Part shown: piece after piece, positions 26,060 through 34,899 of the stretch
Layout: the number at the start of each line of letters is the position of its first letter
How positions within the stretch are numbered: position 1 is the first letter of the stretch
Source of the DNA: Terrimesophilobacter sp038243605
GTDB lineage: Bacteria; Actinomycetota; Actinomycetes; Actinomycetales; Microbacteriaceae
Assembly: GCA_038243605.1 (NCBI GenBank)
Contig: JBBSQX010000006.1
Location: forward strand, 1-64,000
Direction: 5' to 3'
DNA length: 64,000 nucleotides
Program-made: the position numbers and the translations under genes
The notes under the pieces: model-generated
The model's database searches: none
What the model was told of the DNA's origin: nothing
Seen by the model: the letters and a program-made list of their open reading frames with translations, nothing else

Positions 26060-27798
26060 GTACCCAGACTGAGACCCCGATTGACACTCTGGCGGCGAAC
26101 GAGCCAGCCCTCACGATAGAAAACCTCAATGTGACGTTCGCCACCGATGGAGGCGATGTTCGCGCTGTTGAAGGCGTGAGCCTATCTGTACGTTCCGGTG
26201 AAGTGCTGGCGATCGTGGGGGAGAGTGGCAGTGGAAAGACTGTCACCGCCAAGACGATTCTTGGCCTGCTCCCCGAGACCGCGACAGCATCCGGTGTTGT
26301 GCTGATTGGCAACGACAACGTCATCGAGGTCTCTCACGCACGACTGCGCGAAATCAGGGGCACCGGCACGGCGATGGTCTTTCAGGAGCCATCCACTGCG
26401 CTGAACCCCGTCTTCACGGTGGGGTGGCAGATCGCGGAAGGGCTGCGCGCGCACGGCAAGTACACGCGCAAGCAAGCGCGAGCCAAAGCCATTGATTTTC
26501 TCACCCGGGTTGGTATCCCAGATGCCGAGAGCCGTATCGACTATTACCCGCATCAGTTTTCGGGTGGGCAGAAGCAGCGGATCGTCATCGCGATGGCCTT
26601 GGTTCTCGAGCCCGGAATCATCGTCGCCGATGAGCCGACGACCGCTCTTGATGTGACGGTGCAGGCGGAGATCCTTGACCTTCTGCGTCGTTGCCGAAAT
26701 GAGTTCAATGCAGCGATCGTGCTCATCACCCACAACATGGGGGTAGTTGCCGACCTCGCTGACCGTGTCGCGGTCATGTACCAGGGCAAGATCGTGGAAG
26801 AAGCTGACGTTGTGAGCTTGTTCCACCACCCGCAAGATGCCTACACGAAACGTCTTCTCGCTGCGGTCCCGCTTATCGGCTCTGGTACGGCGAAAACCAA
26901 AGAGCGAGCGCTCAAACGTGGTTTGGCCGAACAGGGCGAGCCAGTAATTGTCGCCGAAGATCTCGTTATCGAGTACCCGGGCCGGCTCGGCAAGGGAGGC
27001 TTTCGTGCCGTCGACGGTGTGAGTTTCAGTATTGCTGAGCGAGAAGTTCTTGGTCTTGTTGGCGAGAGCGGTTCTGGTAAAACGACGATCGGCCGCGCAA
27101 TTGCTGGCCTTACGAAGACCACCGGTGGGTCTCTCAAGGTGCTCGGCAAAGAGATGGTCGGAGTAAAGGAGCGCGATTTTCGGCCGCTTCGCCGCGATAT
27201 CGGGTTTGTGTTCCAAGACCCCGCAACGAGCTTCAACCCGCTTCTGACTATTGCGGAATGCGTGGCGGAGCCCTTCATCGTTCACGGCGAGGCGGGTGAC
27301 GCGAAAGCGGCACGCAAACGAGTGGACGAGCTGCTTGAAGCAGTACAGCTCCCCAGAAGCTTCGGTGACAGGTACCCGCACGAGTTGAGCGGTGGCCAGC
27401 GTCAACGCGCAAGCCTCGCGCGCGGGATCGCGCTTAAGCCAAAGCTGTTGGTCGCGGATGAGCCGACAAGTGCACTTGACGTCTCTGTGCAGGCGAAGGT
27501 CCTCGAGCTCTTTGCCGAGATTCAGCGTGAGTTTGGGTTCGCGGCGCTCTTCATCAGTCACGACCTTGCTGTTGTCGACATCCTGGCAGACCGGATTGCC
27601 GTGTTGTACAAAGGCAGACTCGTCGAAGAGGGTACCGGAGACGAAGTGCTCGTTGCCCCCAAGCATCCATACACACAGCGTCTTTTGGCGTCGTTGCCTG
27701 TTCCTGACCCTGTACTGCAGGCGAAGCGTCGAGAAGAGCTTCACCGACTACGTGGGCTCGACACGGCAGGTCTTCCCGTGACGGGAACGGTCGGTTGA
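26056..27798 (+). CDS. ABC transporter ATPase, fused double nucleotide-binding domain (DppD-DppF type)
   Basis: One polypeptide of 580 residues carries both nucleotide-binding domains of a dipeptide/oligopeptide importer. Domain 1 (about 15-275): Walker A GESGSGKT, signature FSGGQKQRIVIAMAL, Walker B IIVADEPTTALD, H loop VLITHNMGVVAD. Domain 2 (about 300-565): Walker A GESGSGKT, signature LSGGQRQRASLARGI, Walker B LLVADEPTSALD, H loop LFISHDLAVVD. Each ends with the oligopeptide-type HPYTQRLLASLPVPDP or HPQDAYTKRLLAAVP segment. All catalytic motifs are intact, so this protein alone could energise the importer. The GTG start overlaps the upstream permease. Confidence 0.95.
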   Translation: MSTQTETPIDTLAANEPALTIENLNVTFATDGGDVRAVEGVSLSVRSGEVLAIVGESGSGKTVTAKTILGLLPETATASGVVLIGNDNVIEVSHARLREIRGTGTAMVFQEPSTALNPVFTVGWQIAEGLRAHGKYTRKQARAKAIDFLTRVGIPDAESRIDYYPHQFSGGQKQRIVIAMALVLEPGIIVADEPTTALDVTVQAEILDLLRRCRNEFNAAIVLITHNMGVVADLADRVAVMYQGKIVEEADVVSLFHHPQDAYTKRLLAAVPLIGSGTAKTKERALKRGLAEQGEPVIVAEDLVIEYPGRLGKGGFRAVDGVSFSIAEREVLGLVGESGSGKTTIGRAIAGLTKTTGGSLKVLGKEMVGVKERDFRPLRRDIGFVFQDPATSFNPLLTIAECVAEPFIVHGEAGDAKAARKRVDELLEAVQLPRSFGDRYPHELSGGQRQRASLARGIALKPKLLVADEPTSALDVSVQAKVLELFAEIQREFGFAALFISHDLAVVDILADRIAVLYKGRLVEEGTGDEVLVAPKHPYTQRLLASLPVPDPVLQAKRREELHRLRGLDTAGLPVTGTVG

Positions 27799-28616
27799 CC
27801 AAACCCGCTCCTATTGTCGTTGCCAACGACCTGTCGATCCGATATAACTCCGCAGATATTCGGTCCAGGTTCGTCGGTATCGACGGCGTTTCTTTTGCGG
27901 TATCTGAGGGCGAGATTTTTGGAATAGTCGGTCAATCCGGCTCGGGAAAATCAACCCTCTCGGCGACGCTGGGGTTGCACGGGGGCGGAATGAGCAGGGC
28001 TCCTGGGTGGCCACAGGTATGTGGTGGGTCGTTGAGTGTCTTCGGCACTGAAGTGAGACGAATCAGTACGCGACGTCGAGATCGACTCATGATGTCAGTG
28101 GGATACCTTGCCCAGGATGGCGCTGAGCGGCTCGATGCGCGCCTCACCGTCGCTGAGAACGTGGCGGAGCCCATTTACTCTCGGGATCGACACTTCAGCG
28201 CGCGTGACGCGGGCATTGCCGTTGCGACGCTTGTCGATGCTGTCAGGCTCCCGCTTGGCCTTATGACGAGGTACCCGTTCGAGTTGAGCAGCGGTCAACG
28301 CCAGCGTGTTGCTCTTGCCAGGGCCCTCATTCTGGAACCGAAACTTCTGGTGGCAGATGAACCGACCCGCGGTGTCGACGTGACCGTGCGGTCCGGAACG
28401 CTGGAGATTCTGAAGGAACTTCGTGACGAACGAGGTTTTTCTGCCATCATCGTGAGCAGCGATCTCGGGGTAATCGAGCAAGTTTCTGAGCGTGTTTTGG
28501 TACTCCATCGCGGTACGGCAATCGGGCTTGGCCCCATCAATGGGGTACTGTCTCAGCCGATTCATCCGTACTTGGCTGCCCTCGCGGACTCAAGGTTCGA
28601 TAAAGTCAGTGCATGA
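27795..28616 (+). CDS. Third ABC ATPase with atypical H loop
   Basis: A single nucleotide-binding domain of 273 residues in the same operon, additional to the fused double ATPase. Walker A GQSGSGKST, signature LSSGQRQRVALARAL (one Ser for the second Gly) and Walker B LLVADEPTRGVD are present. The H-loop position reads IIVSSDLGVIEQV where the family has ITHDLGVV, so the switch histidine is replaced by serine. The protein resembles DppF/OppF-type subunits and ends with a HPYLAALADS segment. It may be a regulatory or degenerate third subunit. TTG 27795 overlaps the previous stop by 4 bp, and its own stop overlaps the dehydrogenase start. Confidence 0.88.
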   Translation: MTKPAPIVVANDLSIRYNSADIRSRFVGIDGVSFAVSEGEIFGIVGQSGSGKSTLSATLGLHGGGMSRAPGWPQVCGGSLSVFGTEVRRISTRRRDRLMMSVGYLAQDGAERLDARLTVAENVAEPIYSRDRHFSARDAGIAVATLVDAVRLPLGLMTRYPFELSSGQRQRVALARALILEPKLLVADEPTRGVDVTVRSGTLEILKELRDERGFSAIIVSSDLGVIEQVSERVLVLHRGTAIGLGPINGVLSQPIHPYLAALADSRFDKVSA

Positions 28617-29617
28617 TGTCGAGTGGGGGCTCGGTGCAACATCGCACCGTGTTGGGATCCCCGGCCGAGGAGCTGCCAGAAGATCGGCGCCCACGCCCGG
28701 GTTCTCTTGCTGTGCTCCCGGAGCCGACTGAGTTTTTTGTCACCGCCATCAGGGAAGCCGGTGGAACTGTCGAACCACTTTCCGACGACACTCGAGGCAT
28801 TATCTGGCTGTCGTACGATCGCGCTCACGAGATCTCTGATGTGCTCGATGCGCATCCGAACGTCGATTGGGTGCAGTTGCCGTGGGCAGGCGTTGATGCG
28901 TTTGCCCCGGTGATGGCCGCGCACTCTGGTGCCCGCCCCATTTGGACGAGCGCGAAGGGTGCGTATGCAGAGCCTGTCGCTGAGCACGCTCTTGCCATGA
29001 TTCTTTCGTTGCTTCGCGGATTTCCGGCTCGTGTGGTTGCACAGTCGTGGGGTGCGAAGAGCGGTTCCTCGCTCTACGGGGCGAATGTTGTGATCGTGGG
29101 CGCCGGCGGAATCGCCAAGGAGCTTGTGCGACTGCTTGAGCCGTTTAGAACTTCCATCTCTATTGTGCGGCGCGCGTCGACTCCCTTCGATGGGGTGTCG
29201 CGCACGGTGACATATGACCGACTTCACGAGGTTCTTCCCTCGGCCGATGTCGTCGTGATCGCGGCTGCCATGACAAAAACGACTGCGGGCCTCGTGGGGG
29301 CCGCTGAGCTCGAGTTGATGAAGTCCAGCGCCATTCTTGTCAACGTGGCCCGCGGCGGTCTCATTGACACGGATGCGCTCGTTGCTGCGCTGTCGGCCGG
29401 CAGTATTGCCGCCGCTGGTCTTGATGTCACCGACCCTGAACCCCTTCCAGACGGGCATCCGCTTTGGGCTGAACCTAGGGCACTGATTACTCCTCATAGC
29501 GCTGATACGCCAGAAATGACCACGCCTTTGTTGGCGGAAAGGGTGAAGACCAACGTGCGAGCTTTCCTGGAACACTCTAGATTTGTAGGACTAGTAGATC
29601 CGGGGGCGGGATATTGA
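28613..29617 (+). CDS. D-isomer-specific 2-hydroxyacid dehydrogenase
   Basis: NAD(P)-dependent oxidoreductase of the D-2-hydroxyacid dehydrogenase family, interconverting a 2-keto acid and D-2-hydroxy acid. The 334 residues include the nucleotide-binding fingerprint VVIVGAGGIAKELVRLL, the VNVARGGLIDTDALVAAL block with catalytic Arg, the Glu in LDVTDPEPLPDGHPLW and the catalytic His in LITPHSADTPEM. The N-terminal substrate domain is short and divergent. It overlaps the third ATPase by 4 bp and the lactonase by 4 bp, so it is co-translated with a transporter. That suggests it acts on the imported compound, though the substrate is unknown. Confidence 0.9.
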   Translation: MMSSGGSVQHRTVLGSPAEELPEDRRPRPGSLAVLPEPTEFFVTAIREAGGTVEPLSDDTRGIIWLSYDRAHEISDVLDAHPNVDWVQLPWAGVDAFAPVMAAHSGARPIWTSAKGAYAEPVAEHALAMILSLLRGFPARVVAQSWGAKSGSSLYGANVVIVGAGGIAKELVRLLEPFRTSISIVRRASTPFDGVSRTVTYDRLHEVLPSADVVVIAAAMTKTTAGLVGAAELELMKSSAILVNVARGGLIDTDALVAALSAGSIAAAGLDVTDPEPLPDGHPLWAEPRALITPHSADTPEMTTPLLAERVKTNVRAFLEHSRFVGLVDPGAGY

Positions 29618-30603
29618 CTCTGTTATGGGCAGGTTCTTACACTGCAAGCATGGGCGGGTTCTCTCGCGGCATTTCTGCCGTGCGGATAACAGATAAGGGG
29701 CTCCAGTTCGCTGGGGTCGGCGCTGTCACCTCGTCGCCGTCGTACCTCGCACACTCGATGGTTCCCGGCGTCATTTACGCGGTGGACGAAGCGAACAGCA
29801 AGGTGGAAGCGTTTCACCGTAAGAAGCAGTCAACGACGCTTGTGTCGATGGGTAGCCAGCCAACATCCGGTACGAGGCCGTGCCATGTTGCTGCTACCGC
29901 GGAATGGCTTTACGTCGCCAATTACGGAACCGGCGAGATCGACGTGTTCCCGCTTGGTGCTGACGGCAAAATCGGCCCGGTGCGTCAAACTTTGGTCTCG
30001 ACGGGAAAGGGCCCACACCCGGAGCAGGGCGGCCCGCACGCCCATTCAACGCTCGCGTTTGGCGATTTGGCGATTACCGCTGATTTCGGAACTGACCGAG
30101 TCAACATGTACCGGTGGGTGGATGGCCAGCTTGCGTTGGAGTCCTCGATAGCGTTGCCTCCAGGCACAGGTCCGCGTGACTTGGCGGTATCGCCGACGGC
30201 GGGAAAGATCTATCTTCTTGGTGAGCTGAGCGGATCAGTCTACGTTCTTGGCGGTGGCCGCAATCTTCAGGTCATGAAGGCCGGAAAATCGGGGTCAATG
30301 CCGGGCGACAACGCCTCTGGTCTCGTTATCGACCCGACGGGACGATTCCTTTACACCGGCATGCGTGGGTCAAACCGGGTTGTCGCGATCGACGCAGACA
30401 CTCTGGAGCCAATTGCAGATCTGCCGAGCGGCGGCGACACCCCTCGCGGGCTTTGCATTGTTGGAAATCTTCTGTTTGTAGCCAACCAGGGCTCTGGAAC
30501 GATTGCTGCCTTCCAATTGCACCCACAGACGGGGGTTCCGATGATGGTGGGTGCCCCGCTCTTCATCGATACGCCAACGTGCTTGCTTCCTGACTTCTCG
30601 TAA
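29614..30603 (+). CDS. Lactonase family beta-propeller protein (YbhE/6-phosphogluconolactonase-like)
   Basis: Seven-bladed beta-propeller of the lactonase family, which hydrolyses gluconolactone-type rings or related substrates. The opening LLWAGSYTASMGGFSRGISAVRI, the HPEQGGPHAHSTLAF block and a C-terminal DTPRGLCIVGNLLFVANQGSGTIAAFQL are typical. The 329 residues have no signal peptide, so it is cytoplasmic. The TTG start overlaps the dehydrogenase stop. As the last gene of the importer operon it may open a lactone formed by the dehydrogenase; that pathway is inference. Confidence 0.87.
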   Translation: MTLLWAGSYTASMGGFSRGISAVRITDKGLQFAGVGAVTSSPSYLAHSMVPGVIYAVDEANSKVEAFHRKKQSTTLVSMGSQPTSGTRPCHVAATAEWLYVANYGTGEIDVFPLGADGKIGPVRQTLVSTGKGPHPEQGGPHAHSTLAFGDLAITADFGTDRVNMYRWVDGQLALESSIALPPGTGPRDLAVSPTAGKIYLLGELSGSVYVLGGGRNLQVMKAGKSGSMPGDNASGLVIDPTGRFLYTGMRGSNRVVAIDADTLEPIADLPSGGDTPRGLCIVGNLLFVANQGSGTIAAFQLHPQTGVPMMVGAPLFIDTPTCLLPDFS

Positions 30604-30665
30604 CGATGCAGTTCGCGGTAAACGGTGCCCGCAAACTTTGCTAAAGTAACAAGCTGAATCGCCAT

Positions 30666-30738
30666 TCCTCGATAGCTCAATTGGCAGAGCAGCCGGCTGT
30701 TAACCGGCAGGTTGTTGGTTCGAGTCCAACTCGGGGAG
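30666..30738 (+). tRNA. tRNA-Asn(GTT)
   Basis: A 73-nt cloverleaf with acceptor TCCTCGA pairing with TCGGGGA (one G-U), anticodon loop CTGTTAA (anticodon GTT), T loop TTCGAGT and discriminator G73. No CCA is encoded. It lies in the gap between the lactonase and azlC. Confidence 0.95.
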
Positions 30739-30804
30739 CTTTTAGTATTGTGGCCACTGCGTGGCACCACACCGTGTCAGCTTCGGTTTCTGTGGGAGTG
30801 TGCT

Positions 30805-31551
30805 GTGGACAGTGACGATGCACTCGAGTGCAGTGATGACTCCGGTGTCGCCCGCGCAGCAGTTCGAGCCGGGCTCGCCGTTGGGCTCGCTGCCGCAGCC
30901 TACGGAGTCTCCTATGGCGCGTTAGCTGTCGCTGCGGGGTTCGACATTTGGCAGACCTGCGTCATGAGTTTGCTCATGTTTACCGGCGGTTCCCAGTTCG
31001 CGCTCGTGGGGGTGATCGCCACTGGCGGTGTTGCGGCAGGGCCTACCGCCATCGCGAGTGCCGCGATTCTCGGCATCCGAAACGGTATTTACGGTGTGCG
31101 GATGGCGCCGATCGTTGGTGGACCGTGGTGGAAGCGCATCGTTGCCGCGTGGGTCACGATCGATGAGACCACGGCGGTGGCCACAAACCAACCAACGTTG
31201 CGTAGTCAACGAATTGGTTTCTGGACTACCGCTGCGGCGACGTTTATCGGCTGGAACCTCACGAGCCTCATTGGCGCCCTCATCGGTGACGCTCTCGGCG
31301 ATCCGCGCGCCTGGGGGCTGGATGCTGCCGCTGCCGCCGCGTTCGTGGGGCTTTTGTGGCCACGGCTGCGACAGTTGCAAACAATTGCGGTGGCGAGTGC
31401 TGCAGCGGTCATTGCGATCGTCTTCACGCCGGTGCTGATCCCCGGCCTGCCCGTGCTCGTAGCCGGTGTTGTTGCCGTGCTTGTGGGCGCGTTCAACTGG
31501 TGTGCGAACTCTGACCCGCCGCTGGTTCCCCTCGAGAGGGAGGGCGCATGA
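30805..31551 (+). CDS. azlC: AzlC family branched-chain amino acid exporter subunit
   Basis: Membrane protein of the AzlC (LIV-E) family that exports branched-chain amino acids with AzlD. The N-terminal AAVRAGLAVGLAAAAYGVSYGALAVAAGFDIWQTCVMSLLMFTGGSQFALVGVIA block is family-typical. About seven helices follow, and IGALIGDALGDPRAWGLDAA is also characteristic. GTG 30805 is preferred (GGAG at 30794, 248 residues); the frame extends upstream into the tRNA. azlD overlaps by 4 bp. Confidence 0.92.
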   Translation: MDSDDALECSDDSGVARAAVRAGLAVGLAAAAYGVSYGALAVAAGFDIWQTCVMSLLMFTGGSQFALVGVIATGGVAAGPTAIASAAILGIRNGIYGVRMAPIVGGPWWKRIVAAWVTIDETTAVATNQPTLRSQRIGFWTTAAATFIGWNLTSLIGALIGDALGDPRAWGLDAAAAAAFVGLLWPRLRQLQTIAVASAAAVIAIVFTPVLIPGLPVLVAGVVAVLVGAFNWCANSDPPLVPLEREGA

Positions 31552-31859
31552 CTCTCTGGCTGATCGTCATCGTCGCGTCTCTCGCGTGTCTTTCGTTGAA
31601 GCTTGTGGGCTACCTCGTTCCACACGATGTTCTTGACGCACCCGCGCCGTCCCGCATCGCCAACCTGCTGACGGTGGCGCTTCTGTCGGCGCTCGTCGCG
31701 GTACAGACGCTTGGCGCGGGCTCAGCTCTTCACTTCGATGCGAGGGTTCCCGCACTTATCGTGGCGGTGGTGCTCTTTGCCCTGAGAGTACCGTTTGTGC
31801 TGGTGGTCATTCTGGCAGCAGCGACCGCAGCGCTCATTCGGTTGTCTGGCTGGGGGTAG
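31548..31859 (+). CDS. azlD: AzlD domain protein (branched-chain amino acid export)
   Basis: Small AzlD partner of AzlC with 103 residues and four hydrophobic helices. The pattern LVGYLVPHDVLDAPAPSRIANLLTVALLSALVAVQTLG is typical. ATG 31548 overlaps azlC by 4 bp, implying stoichiometric co-expression. Its stop lies 3 bp from the convergent def gene. Confidence 0.92.
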   Translation: MTLWLIVIVASLACLSLKLVGYLVPHDVLDAPAPSRIANLLTVALLSALVAVQTLGAGSALHFDARVPALIVAVVLFALRVPFVLVVILAAATAALIRLSGWG

Positions 31860-31862
31860 GGG

Positions 31863-32429
31863 TCACCCTTCCAGGTGGTCGACCCCTGGCAGCCAACTGA
31901 GGCCAGGGGCGCCCCAGTCGCTCTTCTTGATCGCTTTACGCGCCGCGCGTCCGTGCGCGTGGTTCAGGCGGTCGGAGTACAGGATTCCCTGAAGATGGTC
32001 GTACTCGTGTTGAAAGATGCGGGCGAGCCATCCGGTGGCCGATATCTCGAACGGCACGCCATCAACATCAACAGCATGCAGCGTGGCCTTCTCCGCTCGT
32101 CGCAGTGGGTAACGTTCGCCGGGGATCGAAAGGCAGCCTTCCGACTCGTCCTCCTCATCCGGTTCACCGATGGGAGCGGGCGTGATCCACAGTTCGGGGT
32201 TGATTACGGTTCCACTCGAGTGCACTCCGTCATCATCCGTCCAGTCGAAGACGAAAATGCGCAAGCCTCGCCCCACTTGTGGCGCCGCAAGCCCCACCCC
32301 TGGCGCGGCCGTCATGGTCTCCACCATGTCGCAGACTAGAGCGCGAAGCTCGTCGTCAAATGCCGTGACGGCGGTGGCGGGAGTGTGGAGCACGGGGTCA
32401 CCCGTGATGAGAATGGGAAGAACGGCCAT
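31863..32429 (-). CDS. def: Peptide deformylase
   Basis: Metalloenzyme that removes the formyl group from nascent N-formyl-Met. All three motifs are present: GVGLAAPQVG, EGCLSIPGE (metal Cys) and QHEYDHLQG (two metal His and catalytic Glu). The start is ATG 32429 (MAVLPILITGDPVLHTPA), giving 188 residues. Adjacent to azlCD on the opposite strand, it stands alone as a single gene. Confidence 0.97.
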   Translation of the reverse strand: MAVLPILITGDPVLHTPATAVTAFDDELRALVCDMVETMTAAPGVGLAAPQVGRGLRIFVFDWTDDDGVHSSGTVINPELWITPAPIGEPDEEDESEGCLSIPGERYPLRRAEKATLHAVDVDGVPFEISATGWLARIFQHEYDHLQGILYSDRLNHAHGRAARKAIKKSDWGAPGLSWLPGVDHLEG

Positions 32430-32469
32430 TCGGCAAGAATATCGTGGGTACAAACGATAAAGTCATGGG

Positions 32470-33393
32470 GTGCCGCCTGACTTGAGTGATCTTACGGATC
32501 AATTCGTGACGCTCACCCCGTATCAGTGGCTGGGAATCCCGGTCGCGTTGATCGCCGCCGTCTTTCTTGCGTTGGGCGCGCAGTTCCAGCACAGGGGTGT
32601 TAACCGCGTCGAGGCAGACTCAGGTGAGATCGACACAGCCCCTGGCCTCAGCCTGAGGCAGCTCTTCCTTTTGCTTGCGAGGCCATCCTGGGTGATCGGC
32701 ACCCTCATGCTGGGCCTTGCCGTTGCGCTGCAGTTGACGAGCCTTTTTCTTGCCCCGATTATTGTGGTCCAGCCTTTGGGTGCTCTGGCGCTCGTGATTA
32801 CTGCGATCGTTAATTCGCGAGTCACGAAGGTCGCATTGGACCGTAAATCTATTCGTGCGATTGCTTTTTGTGTTGGCGGGGTTGGCATTTTTGTCACGGT
32901 GGCAGCGTTCACTGCCAAGTCGAGCCGAATAGATACAACTCAGCTCATCGTCATTCTTGCCCTGCTCAGCATCATTATCATGGGGCTTTCGCTGTCGTAC
33001 GCGTTTCTTCGTCAACGCTTCACGGCAATTGTGTTCATTCTCGGGGCCGGCGTGCTTTATGGCTTCGTGGCGACACTCGCAAAAGTTGTTATTGACCGTG
33101 CCAAAACAGGCGACTTTGAATGGCTTACTGTTCTCTGCATTGTGGCCTTGTTGGCCGCGGCGGTTCTTGGCGGTCTTTTCGTACAGAATGCATATTCTTC
33201 TGGCCCACCGGATCTGGTCATCGCGGGACTGACCGTCGTTGATCCGCTGGTGGCGGTCACGATTGGAATTGTGGTCTTGCAAGAGGCGTCAGGTGCGCCG
33301 TGGTACGCCGCGTTCGCTTACCTTGCTGCCGCTGGCCTTGCAATCTATGGTGTGTTTCAGCTTGCGAAACATCACCCGCAGGCACAGCGATAA
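32470..33393 (+). CDS. DMT-superfamily membrane transporter (EamA/NIPA-like)
   Basis: Integral membrane protein with about nine or ten helices over 307 residues, resembling DMT-superfamily permeases of Actinobacteria. Visible helices include PVALIAAVFLALGAQFQHRGV, WVIGTLMLGLAVALQLTSLFLAPIIVVQPLGALALVI and VIAGLTVVDPLVAVTIGIVVLQE. The substrate is unknown; Mg2+ (NIPA) or a metabolite are options. GTG 32470 gives the full frame, and GTG 32508 is an alternative start. It is divergent from def. Confidence 0.8.
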   Translation: MPPDLSDLTDQFVTLTPYQWLGIPVALIAAVFLALGAQFQHRGVNRVEADSGEIDTAPGLSLRQLFLLLARPSWVIGTLMLGLAVALQLTSLFLAPIIVVQPLGALALVITAIVNSRVTKVALDRKSIRAIAFCVGGVGIFVTVAAFTAKSSRIDTTQLIVILALLSIIIMGLSLSYAFLRQRFTAIVFILGAGVLYGFVATLAKVVIDRAKTGDFEWLTVLCIVALLAAAVLGGLFVQNAYSSGPPDLVIAGLTVVDPLVAVTIGIVVLQEASGAPWYAAFAYLAAAGLAIYGVFQLAKHHPQAQR

Positions 33394-33433
33394 GCTTGAC
33401 GTTACGCTCAGAACACGAGGGAACACCCACATT

Positions 33434-34672
33434 TTGACTGACGACCGCACTACGTCATCTCCAGATGATTCACCACCGTTGAGAATTCTCATCGGTGCCG
33501 ACACTTTCGTTCCCGATGTGAACGGTGCCGCCAATTTCACCTCAAGGTTGGCCGCGGGACTTGTCGGGCGCGGCCACGAGGTGTTCATCGAGGCACCCGC
33601 TTTTGGGCCCAAGCACGGCCGGTTTGTGGAAGAACACGATGGCGCCAAGATGGTCGTCTATCGCGTGTACTCCTGGCGATGGTTTCCGCACGACTGGCTC
33701 CGCTTTGCGCTTCCGTGGCGAAGCCAAGCGCATGCTGCACGCATTCTTGACGACGTAAAACCAGATGTGGTGCACATCCAGTCACACATAGTGATTGGTC
33801 GTGGACTGGCGAGGCAAGCACGCCTCCGCGGAATTCGGGTGATTGCCACGAATCATTTCATGCCAGAGAACCTTCTTCAGCACACCCTGTTTCCCAAGTT
33901 TATTCACAAGACCGCTATTCGTATGGCCTGGGATGATGCGGCGAGAACGTACCACCTCTGTGAGGCGATCACCACGCCTACGCGAAAGGGTGCCGAATTT
34001 CTCGAGGAGGCCACCGACCTCACCGGTGTTCACGCGATCTCGTGCGGTATTAACTCCAGCGAGTACACGGCGAGCTTCGAGAAGAAGACCGAGAATCGCA
34101 TTCTGTTCGTGGGGCGGGTAACAGGGGAGAAGCACATTGATGTGCTCATCAAGGCGGTAGCAAAGCTAGACCCAGCACTCGATGCCAAACTAGAAATTGT
34201 CGGTGGCGGCGATCTGATGAACCAGCTGACGAAGCTCGCGAACGACGTTGGCATCGCGGATCGCACCACCTTCACCGGATATGTTTCTGACGAAGAACTC
34301 CGGGCTGCGTACACGAGGGCGACGGTGTTCTCAATTCCGTCGATTGCTGAGTTGCAAAGCATTGCCACCATGGAGGCCATGTCGTCTGGGCTCCCGGTGG
34401 TGGCCGCGAATGCCATGGCGCTTCCGCATCTGGTACACACGGGTGAGAACGGCTACCTGTTCGAGCCAGAAGATGTTGACGACCTCGCTGCACAACTCAC
34501 AAAGGTGCTCACCGCATCCGAGGCCGAGCTCACGCGCATGAAGCGCAACAGCATGAAACTCATCGCGCCGCACGACATCGAACGCACACTCACAACGTTC
34601 GAGAGACTGTATCGTGGTGAGGCAGTGATCGACCCGGTCACTGAGGTGTCCCTAGACGAGACTGCTTCTTAG
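33434..34672 (+). CDS. Glycosyltransferase family 4 (GT-B)
   Basis: Retaining GT-B glycosyltransferase of the GT4 class, probably building a glycolipid or glycan. The N-terminal acceptor domain begins LRILIGADTFVPDVNGAANFTSRLAAGLVGRGHEVFIEAP. The C-terminal donor domain has RILFVGRVTGEKHIDVLIKAV and the nucleotide-sugar signature FSIPSIAELQSIATMEAMSSGLPVVAANAMALPHLV (E-x7-E region). It has 412 residues from TTG 33434; an upstream open frame overlaps the DMT gene and was rejected. The relationship is to PimB/MgtA-like mannosyltransferases of Actinobacteria, but donor and acceptor are not deducible. Confidence 0.9.
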   Translation: MTDDRTTSSPDDSPPLRILIGADTFVPDVNGAANFTSRLAAGLVGRGHEVFIEAPAFGPKHGRFVEEHDGAKMVVYRVYSWRWFPHDWLRFALPWRSQAHAARILDDVKPDVVHIQSHIVIGRGLARQARLRGIRVIATNHFMPENLLQHTLFPKFIHKTAIRMAWDDAARTYHLCEAITTPTRKGAEFLEEATDLTGVHAISCGINSSEYTASFEKKTENRILFVGRVTGEKHIDVLIKAVAKLDPALDAKLEIVGGGDLMNQLTKLANDVGIADRTTFTGYVSDEELRAAYTRATVFSIPSIAELQSIATMEAMSSGLPVVAANAMALPHLVHTGENGYLFEPEDVDDLAAQLTKVLTASEAELTRMKRNSMKLIAPHDIERTLTTFERLYRGEAVIDPVTEVSLDETAS

Positions 34673-34688
34673 CTATCGTCGAAGGCGA

Positions 34689-34762
34689 GGGGCGGTAGCT
34701 CAGCTGGTTAGAGCAAACGACTCATAATCGTTCGGTCATGGGTTCAAGTCCCATCCGCCCTA
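34689..34762 (+). tRNA. tRNA-Met(CAT)
   Basis: A 74-nt cloverleaf: acceptor GGGGCGG with CCGCCCT (terminal G-U), D arm TAGCTCAGCTGGTTAGAG, anticodon stem AACGA/TCGTT with loop CTCATAA (anticodon CAT) and T loop TTCAAGT. Discriminator A73, no encoded CCA. The base-paired 1-72 position makes it an elongator rather than an initiator; the alternative of tRNA-Ile2 with lysidine cannot be ruled out from sequence alone. Confidence 0.88.
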
Positions 34763-34899
34763 CAAAAACTGCCCACCCTTCGTTGTGCGGCGAGCGGGTT
34801 CCTCGACTGCGAGCATCATCGCCTCGATACAGGCCACCCACGCTGTTGGGTAACGATACGCACAAGACTCTTGCCGGAAACACCATGTTTCACTAGCGT

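Noticed and set aside
26182..27744. Long antisense open frame over the fused ATPase
   Set aside because: The plus strand has complete ABC motifs in both domains; the antisense frame has none.
34689..34762. Initiator tRNA-fMet
   Set aside because: The 1-72 position is paired (G-U) instead of the unpaired C-A of initiator tRNA.
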